A DNA stretch of 9,743 nt from JAFGMQ01 sp036733345. Lineage in GTDB: Bacteria; Desulfobacterota; DSM-4660; Desulfatiglandales; Desulfatiglandaceae. The notes under the pieces were generated by a model. It searched no databases, was not told where the DNA came from, and saw only the letters and a list, made by a program, of their open reading frames with translations. Shown here one piece after another: positions 1 through 7,474 of this stretch; positions within the stretch are counted from its first letter, which is position 1; each line of letters begins with the position of its first letter. The position numbers were made by a program, and so were the translations under genes. The DNA is taken from positions 1 to 9,743 of the forward strand of contig DAINAR010000080.1 of assembly GCA_036733345.1 (NCBI GenBank), read 5' to 3'.

Positions 1-785
1 TTGGATGCATGGTTGGAAAAAAACATGCCCTTGCTAAGGTCTGTGTTCGCAATCATCTCCCTCAGTTCGAGCAGAAATTCACGTTCGGTGGGAAGCTCAA
101 ATTCACCTTTTCTATAAGCTTCATAAAGAGGTGTGCCGGGCATCAGCATAACCGTTAGTGCTCCAACATAGTCAGGGTCCATTGCACTAAGGAGCATTCC
201 GGTTGCCTTGGCATGCTGCAGAGACTTTTCTCTCCCTGCAATTCCGAGCAGAACAGTCACCGAGAGTTTTATGCCGGCATCCATGACCTTTTTTCCCATG
301 TTTATAAGATTTTGCGCACTGGTGCCTTTGCGTATTGTTTTTAATACTTCATCATCGCCGGTTTCAACACCCAGATAAAGTATCCCGAGGCCATTTTTTC
401 TCAGATCAATCAGTTCCTCAGGAGATTTCATTTTAATTCCCTTTGCATTGGCGTAGGCACCGATCCTCTTTACCCAGGGCAGGTGCTTGTTAATATTGTC
501 AAGGATCCACATCAAACGTTTTTGAGGTATAATCAGTGCGTCTCCGTCCATCAGAAATACCTTATCCTGCTGCCTCATATACTTTGACGCAAACATTATA
601 TCATTCAGGATGATACTCTCATCTTTGATTCGGAATCTTTTATCTTTATAAGTGCCGCAGAAGATGCATTTATTATGAGAACATCCTACCGTAACCTGAA
701 TCAGTATGCTGTAAGCCTCACTTGGCGGTCTGATACAGTTACCCTCATAATGCATTCCCTCTCCTTCCATTTCGTAAAGCTGCAT
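1..785 (-). CDS. Radical SAM enzyme, N-terminal part (3' end outside window)
   Basis: My own translation from the ATG at 785 is open for 261 codons to the window edge, so the C-terminus is missing. An AGGAGA ribosome-binding site lies about 10 nt upstream. The cluster-binding cysteines are C35, C40 and C43 in GCSHNKCIFCG, spaced CX4CX2C, followed by TYKDKRFR. A FLMDGDAL segment and a GLGILYLGVETGDDEVL segment fit the SAM-binding TIM-barrel strands seen in Elp3/MiaB/COG1032-type radical SAM proteins. The family binds a [4Fe-4S] cluster that reductively cleaves S-adenosylmethionine to a 5'-deoxyadenosyl radical. The substrate cannot be told from this part. From memory, proteins starting with a similar YEGxxIRPPSEAxS segment are common and uncharacterised in sulfate reducers. 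A 9-bp inverted repeat lies 45-76 nt upstream. The next gene upstream on the same strand is 272 bp away, so this is probably a separate transcription unit. Confidence 0.9.
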   Translation of the reverse strand, partial: MQLYEMEGEGMHYEGNCIRPPSEAYSILIQVTVGCSHNKCIFCGTYKDKRFRIKDESIILNDIMFASKYMRQQDKVFLMDGDALIIPQKRLMWILDNINKHLPWVKRIGAYANAKGIKMKSPEELIDLRKNGLGILYLGVETGDDEVLKTIRKGTSAQNLINMGKKVMDAGIKLSVTVLLGIAGREKSLQHAKATGMLLSAMDPDYVGALTVMLMPGTPLYEAYRKGEFELPTEREFLLELREMIANTDLSKGMFFSNHAS

Positions 786-829
786 AACTGTATTTTCTCC
801 TGTCAATAATCTGATACTAAGTTTTGCTG

Positions 830-861
830 TTTTAGTTGCTATGCGTTCATTTCAACTAAAA
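830..861. repeat. 9-bp perfect inverted repeat upstream of the radical SAM gene
   Basis: TTTTAGTTG (830-838) and CAACTAAAA (853-861) are exact reverse complements separated by 14 nt. The element sits 45-76 bp before the radical SAM start codon. No T-run follows it on either strand in the way an intrinsic terminator needs. It could be an operator or an mRNA hairpin. The rest of the 786-1057 spacer is AT-rich, with no further gene and no convincing terminator for the gene at 1058-1417. Confidence 0.4.
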
Positions 862-1057
862 GGTGATAAAATTCCTCAATGGGATGGGTCCTGCATCGAA
901 ATGAAGTATTTGATTATAAATCAGCTCATTAAGTTTTCTGTAGTTCATCCGATTTTCAAAGAAAGCATTAATCAAGACTGTCAGATCAGATATCAAAAAA
1001 AATAATAAACTTTAATATCGTATTGCTTTAAACCCGGTTAAATTATCCCAGGCAATT

Positions 1058-1417
1058 TCAATCATCACTTTGAGTGTCTTCCTTGCCTTCCTTTTTCTTC
1101 TTCTTTTTTTGCTGTCTTTTGCTCTCAGTTGCTGTTTCGTCTATTCCTTTCTTTTTCCTGGCCTTTTCGATTTTTGGAGCAGAAAGTTTTTCAGACTTGA
1201 TTTTTGACATTTCTTCCACCTTCTTTTCGGCGTTAGAAATAACTCTCAGCCTTTCCTGTGTTTCCCGTAATTTGGCTCTCAGTTTTTTTACAGCCGTATC
1301 TTTTGCGATAATAGCTGGTTCAACACCTCTGTCATTCAATGTCTGCAAACGGCAGCTTAATTCATTTTCCCAGTATGCCTTTTGTTCCAGCCTGCTTTCT
1401 TTGCTTTTTGAACTCAT
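1058..1417 (-). CDS. Small lysine-rich coiled-coil protein, unknown function
   Basis: A 119-aa protein of no recognised family. A good ribosome-binding site (GAGGAGA, 7 nt spacing) precedes the ATG at 1417, which supports a real gene on this strand rather than the phenylalanine-rich opposite frame. Residues about 5-75 are rich in Glu, Lys, Arg and Leu in a heptad-like pattern, so a helical coiled coil is likely. Residues about 75-119 are very basic and low-complexity, with a KKKKKK run, and end in an acidic EDTQSDD tail. There is no signal peptide or membrane segment, so it should be cytoplasmic. The basic tail could bind nucleic acid, but that is only inference from composition. It is oriented like the radical SAM gene but separated by a 272-bp spacer, so co-transcription is doubtful. 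Confidence 0.7.
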   Translation of the reverse strand: MSSKSKESRLEQKAYWENELSCRLQTLNDRGVEPAIIAKDTAVKKLRAKLRETQERLRVISNAEKKVEEMSKIKSEKLSAPKIEKARKKKGIDETATESKRQQKKKKKKEGKEDTQSDD

Positions 1418-1630
1418 ATATATCTCCTCATTTTGGGCTTATTATTCATAATTTCGATATTTTGTTATTAAACAGTTAAATTTTAATATAGACAATAATA
1501 TTTTTATAAAGCCTGATTTTCCATTCACGGTTTTTTCTGCTGAAAAATTTTATGATATTATAGTATTAAATATAAGATATCAATAACCAACATTCAATGG
1601 ATAATTTTTATTTAAGTAAATGGGTTTCTC

Positions 1631-1658
1631 TTGACATGAGATTTTTAAGATGTATAGA
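1631..1658 (+). promoter_or_regulatory. Sigma-70-type promoter for the acyl-CoA ligase-like gene
   Basis: TTGACA (1631-1636) is followed after 16 bp by TATAGA (1653-1658). The -35 box is a perfect consensus match. Transcription would start near 1665 and give a leader of about 190 nt before the start codon at 1855, long enough to contain regulatory structure. Confidence 0.5.
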
Positions 1659-1705
1659 TTTTTTTATCAAGTTTCTACGAATATTTAAGCAGCCTGTATA
1701 AATTC

Positions 1706-1829
1706 AAATGGATTTCCATACGGGCGGGATAAAAGCCTTCCTAAGAATTAATCAAATTTGGGTTCCTGTTAGTAATCGGAGCAAAATGGAGGCGGTGTTT
1801 TTCAGCTCTCACTTCCGCTTTATCCATTT
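1706..1829 (+). promoter_or_regulatory. Possible structured 5' leader
   Basis: AAATGGAT (1706-1713) and ATCCATTT (1822-1829) are exact complements that could close a 124-nt domain ending 6 nt before the AAGGAG ribosome-binding site (1836-1841). TTTATCC (1819-1825), which overlaps the second arm, can also pair with GGATAAA (1727-1733), so two mutually exclusive pairings are possible. I do not recognise any known riboswitch consensus here, and pairings of 7-8 bp over this distance can arise by chance. Confidence 0.22.
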
Positions 1830-1854
1830 AGAAGTAAGGAGATATTAATAATAT

Positions 1855-3297
1855 ATGGGAAAGACAGGTCATTTTTTAGATAAATTTTTTATGCCCAGGA
1901 CACTGGCTATCGTTGGAGCTACCAATAATCCATTTAAAATGAATTATAAACTGGTAAGCAATTTGGTTAATTTGGGTTTTATGGGAAAGATATATCCCGT
2001 TAATCCGAACCGCAGTCAAATACTTGGAATAAATGCCTATAGAAGGCTGCAGGATATCCCTGATAAAATCGATCTTGTTGTTTCTGCAATTCCTGCTGAA
2101 AAAACATTTGGCATTGTCAAGGAATGTGAATCGCTTGGAATAAAGCATATAGTTGTAGTTACTGGAGGTTTTTCAGAAGGGGGTGAAAAAGGAGAAAGAC
2201 TTCACAGGGAACTTGACGAATTTATTAAAGAAAAGGGAATAAGAGTGCTTGGCCCTAATACTCTCAGCCCCGTAAACTCAAACAATAATCTCATAATTAG
2301 TTTCAATCCTGTCTCAAAAATTGTGAAGGGTGGTCTTTCATTTGCTTTTCAGTCAGGTTTTTATGATTTGAGATTGGGCTGGTTATGTTCTCATTACGGA
2401 ATCAGCAAAATGATCGATATGGGTAACAAGATGGATATAAATGAGGTAGATGCCCTTGAATACCTTGGATTGGATCCTGACACCAGGGTTATCGCCATGC
2501 ACATAGAAAGCCTGCGCGGAAATGGCCGCAAGTTTTTTGATGTCTTAAAAAAAGTATCTGTCAGAAAACCAACAATTATCCTGAAAACAGGAAGAACGCC
2601 TGAAGGGTCACGAGCTGCGGCATCCCACACAGGAGCCCTTTCCAGCGGTAATGATATTATATTTGACAGCATGATAAGGCAGACTTCGGCTGTGCGGGCA
2701 CAGAACCTTGATGAATTTTTTGATTTAGCCAAGGCCTTTGAATTTCTTCAACTGCCAATGGGCAACCGAATATCTATTATAACGCTTTCCGGAGGAGAGG
2801 GTGTTATGGCAACGGACTCATGTGAGATAAAGGGGCTTAAACTGGCTCAAATCGGAGAAAAAACATGTCAGAAACTTAAAGTAATATTTCCTGAATGGGA
2901 GATTCCGCTGAATCCTTTTGATGCCGGTGTTTGCATGGAGTTCCATCTTACAGATCTCCGGAAGGTATTTGATAAATTAAAACATCTGCCTGAGGATGAA
3001 AATGTTGATTTCACAATTATGCAGATGCTGCCGCCAATGCTAATTGCAAAGAAACGTGAGTTGTCTGAAGATATACTTGTTTCATTAAGAAAACAGTATA
3101 CTGAAATGTTTCTTAATTTCAAAGCTTCCGGTAAACCATTTGCACTTTGGCGAACAACGGTTGATAAAGAGGAAGATATTTGTGCTGAAATGCTTGAATC
3201 AGGATATCTGCCTGTTTTCCAGACAGCTGAAAGGGCAATAAATGCCCTTTCGAATTTATATCAATACAGACAGAAAATCATGAATTATCAGGATTAA
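1855..3297 (+). CDS. CoA-binding, ADP-forming acyl-CoA synthetase alpha-like protein
   Basis: A 480-aa protein of the NDP-forming acyl-CoA synthetase superfamily (acetyl-CoA synthetase alpha, AcdA-like; also called the Pat/Acs-type CoA-binding fold). Residues about 13-140 form the CoA-binding Rossmann domain, with AIVGATNNPFKMNY, KIYPVNP and VVTGGFSEGGE. Two succinyl-CoA-ligase-like domains follow at about 155-300 and 305-475. H258 in RAAASHTGAL matches the phosphohistidine position of characterised archaeal enzymes (His257 in Pyrococcus, recalled). The usual SQSGALG loop reads QSGFYDLRL here (from residue 166), a notable difference. The family converts acyl-CoA, ADP and phosphate to acid, CoA and ATP. 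It needs an ATP-grasp beta domain, which is neither fused nor adjacent here, so this is an orphan alpha-type subunit whose activity alone is uncertain. The AAGGAG site is 13 nt from the ATG, a long spacing. The gene appears monocistronic. Confidence 0.85.
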   Translation: MGKTGHFLDKFFMPRTLAIVGATNNPFKMNYKLVSNLVNLGFMGKIYPVNPNRSQILGINAYRRLQDIPDKIDLVVSAIPAEKTFGIVKECESLGIKHIVVVTGGFSEGGEKGERLHRELDEFIKEKGIRVLGPNTLSPVNSNNNLIISFNPVSKIVKGGLSFAFQSGFYDLRLGWLCSHYGISKMIDMGNKMDINEVDALEYLGLDPDTRVIAMHIESLRGNGRKFFDVLKKVSVRKPTIILKTGRTPEGSRAAASHTGALSSGNDIIFDSMIRQTSAVRAQNLDEFFDLAKAFEFLQLPMGNRISIITLSGGEGVMATDSCEIKGLKLAQIGEKTCQKLKVIFPEWEIPLNPFDAGVCMEFHLTDLRKVFDKLKHLPEDENVDFTIMQMLPPMLIAKKRELSEDILVSLRKQYTEMFLNFKASGKPFALWRTTVDKEEDICAEMLESGYLPVFQTAERAINALSNLYQYRQKIMNYQD

Positions 3298-3345
3298 GAG
3301 AAAGAAAGGATTCCATGATTTTTTCTGGATCAATTGCTGATGAAC

Positions 3346-3400
3346 TACCCCGCCGCAAACCTGGCTGTGCATTTCACGCAGGCAGGCAGCCGGGTATCTT
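3346..3400. repeat. GC-rich imperfect stem-loop, probably dispersed intergenic repeat
   Basis: CCTGGCTG (3360-3367) pairs with CAGCCGGG (3387-3394) over 8 bp including one G-T pair, with a 19-nt loop. The flanking CCCCGCC...GGGTATC wording resembles GC-rich hairpin repeats I associate with Desulfobacterota intergenic regions, though that is memory. It lies 63-97 nt after the stop of the acyl-CoA ligase-like gene. No T-run follows, so it is not a typical intrinsic terminator. Confidence 0.35.
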
Positions 3401-3428
3401 GAAAAGTATTGAACGCGCCAGGGGCTGA

Positions 3429-3495
3429 GACTTGTTCGCCGTGTCTATGGCGGACTTGTTCGCCGTGTCTATGGCGGAACTGTCTGCCTCTGGCG
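3429..3495. repeat. Tandem 24-bp repeat, two exact copies plus a shortened third
   Basis: Units 3429-3452 and 3453-3476 are identical 24-mers. A third copy (3477-3495) is diverged and about 5 nt shorter. Each full unit contains a self-complementary core, GTTCGCC then GGCGGAC across the unit junction, able to form a 7-bp stem with one G-T pair. There are no spacers between units, so it is not CRISPR. It lies in the 298-bp spacer between two convergent genes, which shows no coding potential. Confidence 0.8.
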
Positions 3496-3595
3496 GAATA
3501 AAAGAAAGCGGTTTTTCAGTCAAGCTGTACTGTTTATATTTTGTGTATAATTCATAACGCAGAGAATATGGAGTTAATGTTTTTAAGTATATGCT

Positions 3596-4240
3596 TTACT
3601 GGTTATCGCTTTGAGGAATCAATAGTTTCTGCCCTATTCTGAGTATTTGGTTTTTATTGAGATTATTAAGTATGCACAGGTCATCTACGGAAATGCCATG
3701 CTGGTGAGCGATACGATACAGGGTTTCTCCGGCTCGAACAATATGGTAAACTGGTTTGCCAGCAGGTATATTTTTCCTCTCTGAATGCAGTCGGGCAGTT
3801 GTTTTTTCCCTGACAGAATTAATATCTTTCTTTATTTGGTTAAGTGTTATACTCAGTTTATCAAGGCGTTGTTCCAGTAATCCTTCTGCCCTGTCAATCT
3901 TAGAAACAGATTCATTCAGTTTTTTTCCCTGTGTTTCAATATTAGAAATCTTACGCTCTATCCCTTCAAAGAATGCTAATCGGTTTTCTATACTCTCAAT
4001 CCTTTGTTGTATCTCAATCAGGTTTTCGCTGGAGGTTTTGCTGCTGTTTCCAAAAATTAGGATAATAATTATTACCAGAATAAAAATGGAAGCTGCACCG
4101 ATAACCAGAGATTTCCCTCGCGGTATATAGCTTAAAACCTCATTCCAGCGCCATTTATTTTCATTCTTGCGTGTATAACCAAGGTCATCTGCAATTTCCT
4201 CAATAAATTCTTTCATTTCTTCATCTGTTTTTTGATCCAT
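3596..4240 (-). CDS. Membrane-anchored coiled-coil protein with C-terminal LysM domain
   Basis: A 214-aa protein predicted to sit in the inner membrane with its bulk outside the cytoplasm. Residues 1-43 are charged and probably cytoplasmic. Residues about 44-63 (from KSLVIGAASIFILV) form one transmembrane helix and serve as a signal anchor. Residues about 70-150 are a heptad-like coiled coil (IEIQQRIESIENRL onward). Residues 165-209 are a LysM domain: YHIVRAGETLYRIAHQHGIS, then LNNLNKNQILRIGQKLLIP. LysM binds the GlcNAc-containing glycan of peptidoglycan, so the protein probably links membrane and cell wall. No catalytic domain is present. An AGGAG ribosome-binding site lies about 6 nt before the ATG, and a strong promoter lies upstream. 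It is transcribed in the same direction as the mutagenesis cassette but, having its own promoter and a different role, is probably independent of it. Confidence 0.85.
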   Translation of the reverse strand: MDQKTDEEMKEFIEEIADDLGYTRKNENKWRWNEVLSYIPRGKSLVIGAASIFILVIIIILIFGNSSKTSSENLIEIQQRIESIENRLAFFEGIERKISNIETQGKKLNESVSKIDRAEGLLEQRLDKLSITLNQIKKDINSVREKTTARLHSERKNIPAGKPVYHIVRAGETLYRIAHQHGISVDDLCILNNLNKNQILRIGQKLLIPQSDNQ

Positions 4241-4303
4241 TAGCCTCTCCTGATTGACTGATTTTTGAATTTAACCGGGGAATATAGCAAATTTTGTGAA
4301 AAA

Positions 4304-4332
4304 AGTATATGATTAAAGCAGTTAGGTTTCAA
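4304..4332 (-). promoter_or_regulatory. Sigma-70-type promoter for the LysM gene
   Basis: On the minus strand TTGAAA (4327-4332) is followed after exactly 17 bp by TATACT (4304-4309). Both boxes are close to consensus. A start near 4297 would give a leader of about 57 nt. No clear intrinsic terminator for the preceding dnaE2-type gene is visible in the same 111-bp gap, so read-through is possible. Confidence 0.55.
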
Positions 4333-4351
4333 ATACAGTCCGGTGATATAA

Positions 4352-7300
4352 TTAAACTGCCTCAGAAAATCTATCAGGAATATCAGCACTTCCTTTCTCA
4401 GCGTCGAGAAATCCGACCCAATTGACCGTCATAGTTAAGGAACCCAAAATTTCTTCTATTCGGCCCTTTAAGATATAAGGCCGAACCGAATTAAGCATGT
4501 GGCAGAACCTGTTATATTCCTTTGGAAATAAAACCGTTTCATAAATACCTGTTTGGTCTTCAAAAGATATGAATTTCATGTGGTTGCCATCTATGGTTCG
4601 AACCGTTTTACCGGTTACCTGCCACCCGATTGTGGTGACCGCTTTGCCCACATATACATGTAAGTCCCTGGCGCAGACATAATTTAGCTGCTTAAGTTTA
4701 TCGCAGTAAAGATCAAGCGGGTGAATAGAAAGGACAAAACCCAGGGTATTGAATTCATGCCTGAGCATAAGTTTTTTAGGGTATGGCTTCCTGTATGATG
4801 TTAAAGGTCGTGGATGCGTACGATCTGAAGTCCCATTAAAAAGACAGTAATTTTGTTTCCCATCATTTTCATGAAAGAATTCAAGGGCCTGCCACATAAG
4901 ACCTGATCTGGTACTGCCGCCGGCTATTTCATCAAAACAACCTGCTTTGATTAATATTCTGATGTCGTCAAAATGCATAGAGGATCCTGTTCGATTAAGA
5001 AAATCTTTAAAAGAAATAAAGAGGCCATTTTTAGCCCGTTCATAGACAATTGTCTCTTTCAAATCTTGTGACAGATTTATCAACTGCATAAGACCGACTC
5101 TAATTTCCCTGTTTTTGCCTGTATATCTGATTTCACTGTGATTGATGTCAGGTCGCAGGAGCTTTAGTCCCATACGCCTGGCTTCAGAAATATACGCTAA
5201 GGTAGAATAGTAGCCGCCGCCGTTAGAAATGACTGAGGCCATGAACTCGGCCGGATAATGTGCCCTGAGATATGCGGATTTATATGCCACCATCGTGTAA
5301 CTGGCAGAATGAGGTTTACAGAAGCTGTAACCGTCAAAGCCCATCATCATCTGCCAGACCTCTTCTATTATATCCAGGCTGATACCCTTTTCACCTGCAC
5401 CTTTCACAAATCGGGCATAAAAGTCTCGCAGTTTCTTCTGCTTATGTTTTTTATTCACGATCTTCCTGAGTGTATCAGCTTCAGCAGGATCAAATCCGGC
5501 AAGGTATATGGAAGCCTGGCTTAACTGTTCCTGAAAGACCATGACGCCCAGGGTTTCTTTAAGTACAGGAGTCAAAAGAGGGTGAGGAGGATTCCAGCTC
5601 TGCCCGTGAAGCCTTGATATCCATGTCCGTATGCTTCGATTGGAAGCCGGCCTGATAATGGAGGTAACTATTACATTGATATGGAAATGATCCATATTAA
5701 GGTATTCTTCAAAGGTGAAGCCGGAAGCGACCCTGGTCAGTACCTGTCTGGTGGCCGGACTTTCGAAATAAAATACTCCAAAGGTATTTCCCCGATAAAA
5801 AATCTGTACTGTTCCCGGGTCATTGATGGGATTCAGCCCGGCGTAATCGATCCTGCGCCCATAATTTTTTTGCACCATATCCAGGGCATCACGGATTACG
5901 GATAAGCTTCGATTGCCCAGGATATCAATTTTTACCAGGCCGGCTTCCTCTACCGAGTCTTTTTCCCACTGGAGGACCTGAAGTCCCTTTGTGGAAATTT
6001 CCACAGGGCAATATCTGCGTATATTGTCAGGCACTATAACGAGGCCGCCGCAGTGGGTGGAAAGATGGTTAAAATAACCTTCGAGTTGAACGGCGGCCCT
6101 TAATATTTCATCCCAGGGCTTGCGGAACTCAATCCCTCTCATATTTGGATATGTGGATAATTCCTGCCAGATATTTTTCAGCTTCCACCCAAAACCAATT
6201 CTGTTTGTTACCCGGCCGATCTCAATATCGGTCAGGCCGAAAACCTTTGCCGTTTCCCTGATAGCCGATCTGGCGGCAAAGCAGTTGTGGTTGGCTACCA
6301 TGGCCGCTCGACCGTTGCCATACCTTTGGAATGCATAATCGATTACCTGATCCCTTTCATCCCATGCAAAGTCAATATCGATGTCCGGAGGATCTATCCT
6401 TCCCGGGTTTAAAAAACGCTCAAAAAAAAGGTTATGTTTGATAGGATCAACATGTGTGATTCCCAGGGCATAAGATACGATAGATGCGGCTGCACTTCCC
6501 CGGCCGCATGATCGCCGGGCATTTTTTGTGATGTCGGCTACCACCAGGAAATAGTGGGCAAAGTTTTTTTCACGGATAATCCGCATTTCATGGTCTACCC
6601 TGTCATTGATAACAGGCGTGATTTTTCCGTAGCGTTGTCTGCACCCCTCCATGGTATCTTTATAAAGGCGTTCAAAGGCTTCAGCATCATTCATGTTCTC
6701 AAAGCGCGGGAATATGATACGGTCAAAATCCCAGTCCAGGATACAGGATTCGGCAATTTTCAGTGTGTTTGATATTGCCGCTGGTACATGGGGAAACTGA
6801 TCTATCATGGCTTGAGGTGGATTAAGAAAATTATGTTCCCTGCAGGTATCATCACGAGTCAGACGGGAAAGCTTTGTATTCAGGGATATTGCCCTGAGGA
6901 TACAATGAAGTCGGAACTGGTCTTTTTTTACAAGAAATACCCTGTTGGTCGCCACCGGCGGTATGCCGGTTTTGCGGGAAAAAGCATAACACTGAGCCAT
7001 CCGGTACCCGGGAGACATTTCTACAAACAGGTCCTCTTTCATATCCTGCTTCAGAATTTTTAGCAGCCTGAAGTCATCTGAAAGTATGATGAGGCCATTG
7101 CGGTTTGTTCTTAAGTGTCGGACAAGATCAAAATCATGATTGCAGTGGCAGGCAGAGATAATGTTGCAAAGATTGGCATATCCCGGCTTGTTTTTGACCA
7201 GCAGTACGGCGCGTTGCCTGTTTGATATTATTTCACTCCCTGCAATCGGTTCAATATCCATTTCTTTTGCTGTCTGGATAAAAGGCAGCAGTCCATAGAG

Positions 7301-7429
7301 CCCGTTGGTATCAGTCAATGCTATCCTTTTCATGCCGTGTTCCCTGGCAGCCAGGCAGATATCGCTGATAGTGCCGATGCCCCAGCCCCGGGAATAATGC
7401 GAATGTATATTGAGATGAATGAAGTCCAT
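4352..7429 (-). CDS. dnaE2: Error-prone DNA polymerase III alpha subunit (DnaE2/ImuC type)
   Basis: A 1025-aa C-family polymerase in the DnaE2 size range, the presumed catalytic enzyme of a translesion mutasome. The N-terminal PHP domain (about 1-240) has degraded metal motifs: HLNIH (5-9) replaces HLHNH and DTNG (40-43) replaces DHGN, so proofreading is unlikely. The palm includes CGRGSAAAS (308-316). The catalytic aspartates D351 and D353 in PPDIDIDF and D502 in VKIDILG are intact and equate to E. coli D401, D403 and D555. SIIRPASNR (590-598) and GYSFCKPHSASY (700-711) fit the fingers region. A helix-hairpin-helix region (about 780-850) and an OB fold (about 925-1010) follow, with no tau-binding tail. 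QNYCLF (859-864) is a possible clamp-binding motif. The ATG at 7429 has no Shine-Dalgarno-like sequence within 20 nt, which is odd. Annotation as dnaE2 rather than replicative dnaE rests on length, ending and neighbours. Confidence 0.88.
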   Translation of the reverse strand: MDFIHLNIHSHYSRGWGIGTISDICLAAREHGMKRIALTDTNGLYGLLPFIQTAKEMDIEPIAGSEIISNRQRAVLLVKNKPGYANLCNIISACHCNHDFDLVRHLRTNRNGLIILSDDFRLLKILKQDMKEDLFVEMSPGYRMAQCYAFSRKTGIPPVATNRVFLVKKDQFRLHCILRAISLNTKLSRLTRDDTCREHNFLNPPQAMIDQFPHVPAAISNTLKIAESCILDWDFDRIIFPRFENMNDAEAFERLYKDTMEGCRQRYGKITPVINDRVDHEMRIIREKNFAHYFLVVADITKNARRSCGRGSAAASIVSYALGITHVDPIKHNLFFERFLNPGRIDPPDIDIDFAWDERDQVIDYAFQRYGNGRAAMVANHNCFAARSAIRETAKVFGLTDIEIGRVTNRIGFGWKLKNIWQELSTYPNMRGIEFRKPWDEILRAAVQLEGYFNHLSTHCGGLVIVPDNIRRYCPVEISTKGLQVLQWEKDSVEEAGLVKIDILGNRSLSVIRDALDMVQKNYGRRIDYAGLNPINDPGTVQIFYRGNTFGVFYFESPATRQVLTRVASGFTFEEYLNMDHFHINVIVTSIIRPASNRSIRTWISRLHGQSWNPPHPLLTPVLKETLGVMVFQEQLSQASIYLAGFDPAEADTLRKIVNKKHKQKKLRDFYARFVKGAGEKGISLDIIEEVWQMMMGFDGYSFCKPHSASYTMVAYKSAYLRAHYPAEFMASVISNGGGYYSTLAYISEARRMGLKLLRPDINHSEIRYTGKNREIRVGLMQLINLSQDLKETIVYERAKNGLFISFKDFLNRTGSSMHFDDIRILIKAGCFDEIAGGSTRSGLMWQALEFFHENDGKQNYCLFNGTSDRTHPRPLTSYRKPYPKKLMLRHEFNTLGFVLSIHPLDLYCDKLKQLNYVCARDLHVYVGKAVTTIGWQVTGKTVRTIDGNHMKFISFEDQTGIYETVLFPKEYNRFCHMLNSVRPYILKGRIEEILGSLTMTVNWVGFLDAEKGSADIPDRFSEAV

Positions 7430-7474
7430 TTTTTGTAATCAAGAATTTGACGGTTTCCTAAAAAGTCATCACCC

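Larger units (their letters stand above)
1418..1854. other. AT-rich divergent intergenic region (437 bp)
   Basis: This stretch separates two divergently transcribed genes and has no plausible coding frame. It is strongly AT-rich at its left end, where minus-strand sequences resembling TATAAT (1557-1562) occur. No -35 box at good spacing goes with them, so the promoter of the leftward gene is not assigned. The right half carries a better plus-strand promoter and a possibly folded leader, listed separately. Confidence 0.6.

Noticed and set aside
830..861. Bidirectional intrinsic terminator
   Set aside because: The inverted repeat has T at the 5' end and A at the 3' end of each strand, the opposite of a terminator hairpin followed by T.
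1074..1451. Plus-strand Phe-rich hydrophobic protein
   Set aside because: It is the complement of the lysine codons of the minus-strand gene, which has a good SD; its apparent hydrophobicity is a by-product of AAA/AAG codons.
3360..3394. Rho-independent terminator after the acyl-CoA ligase-like gene
   Set aside because: The stem has a 19-nt loop and is followed by TATCTTG, not a T-run.
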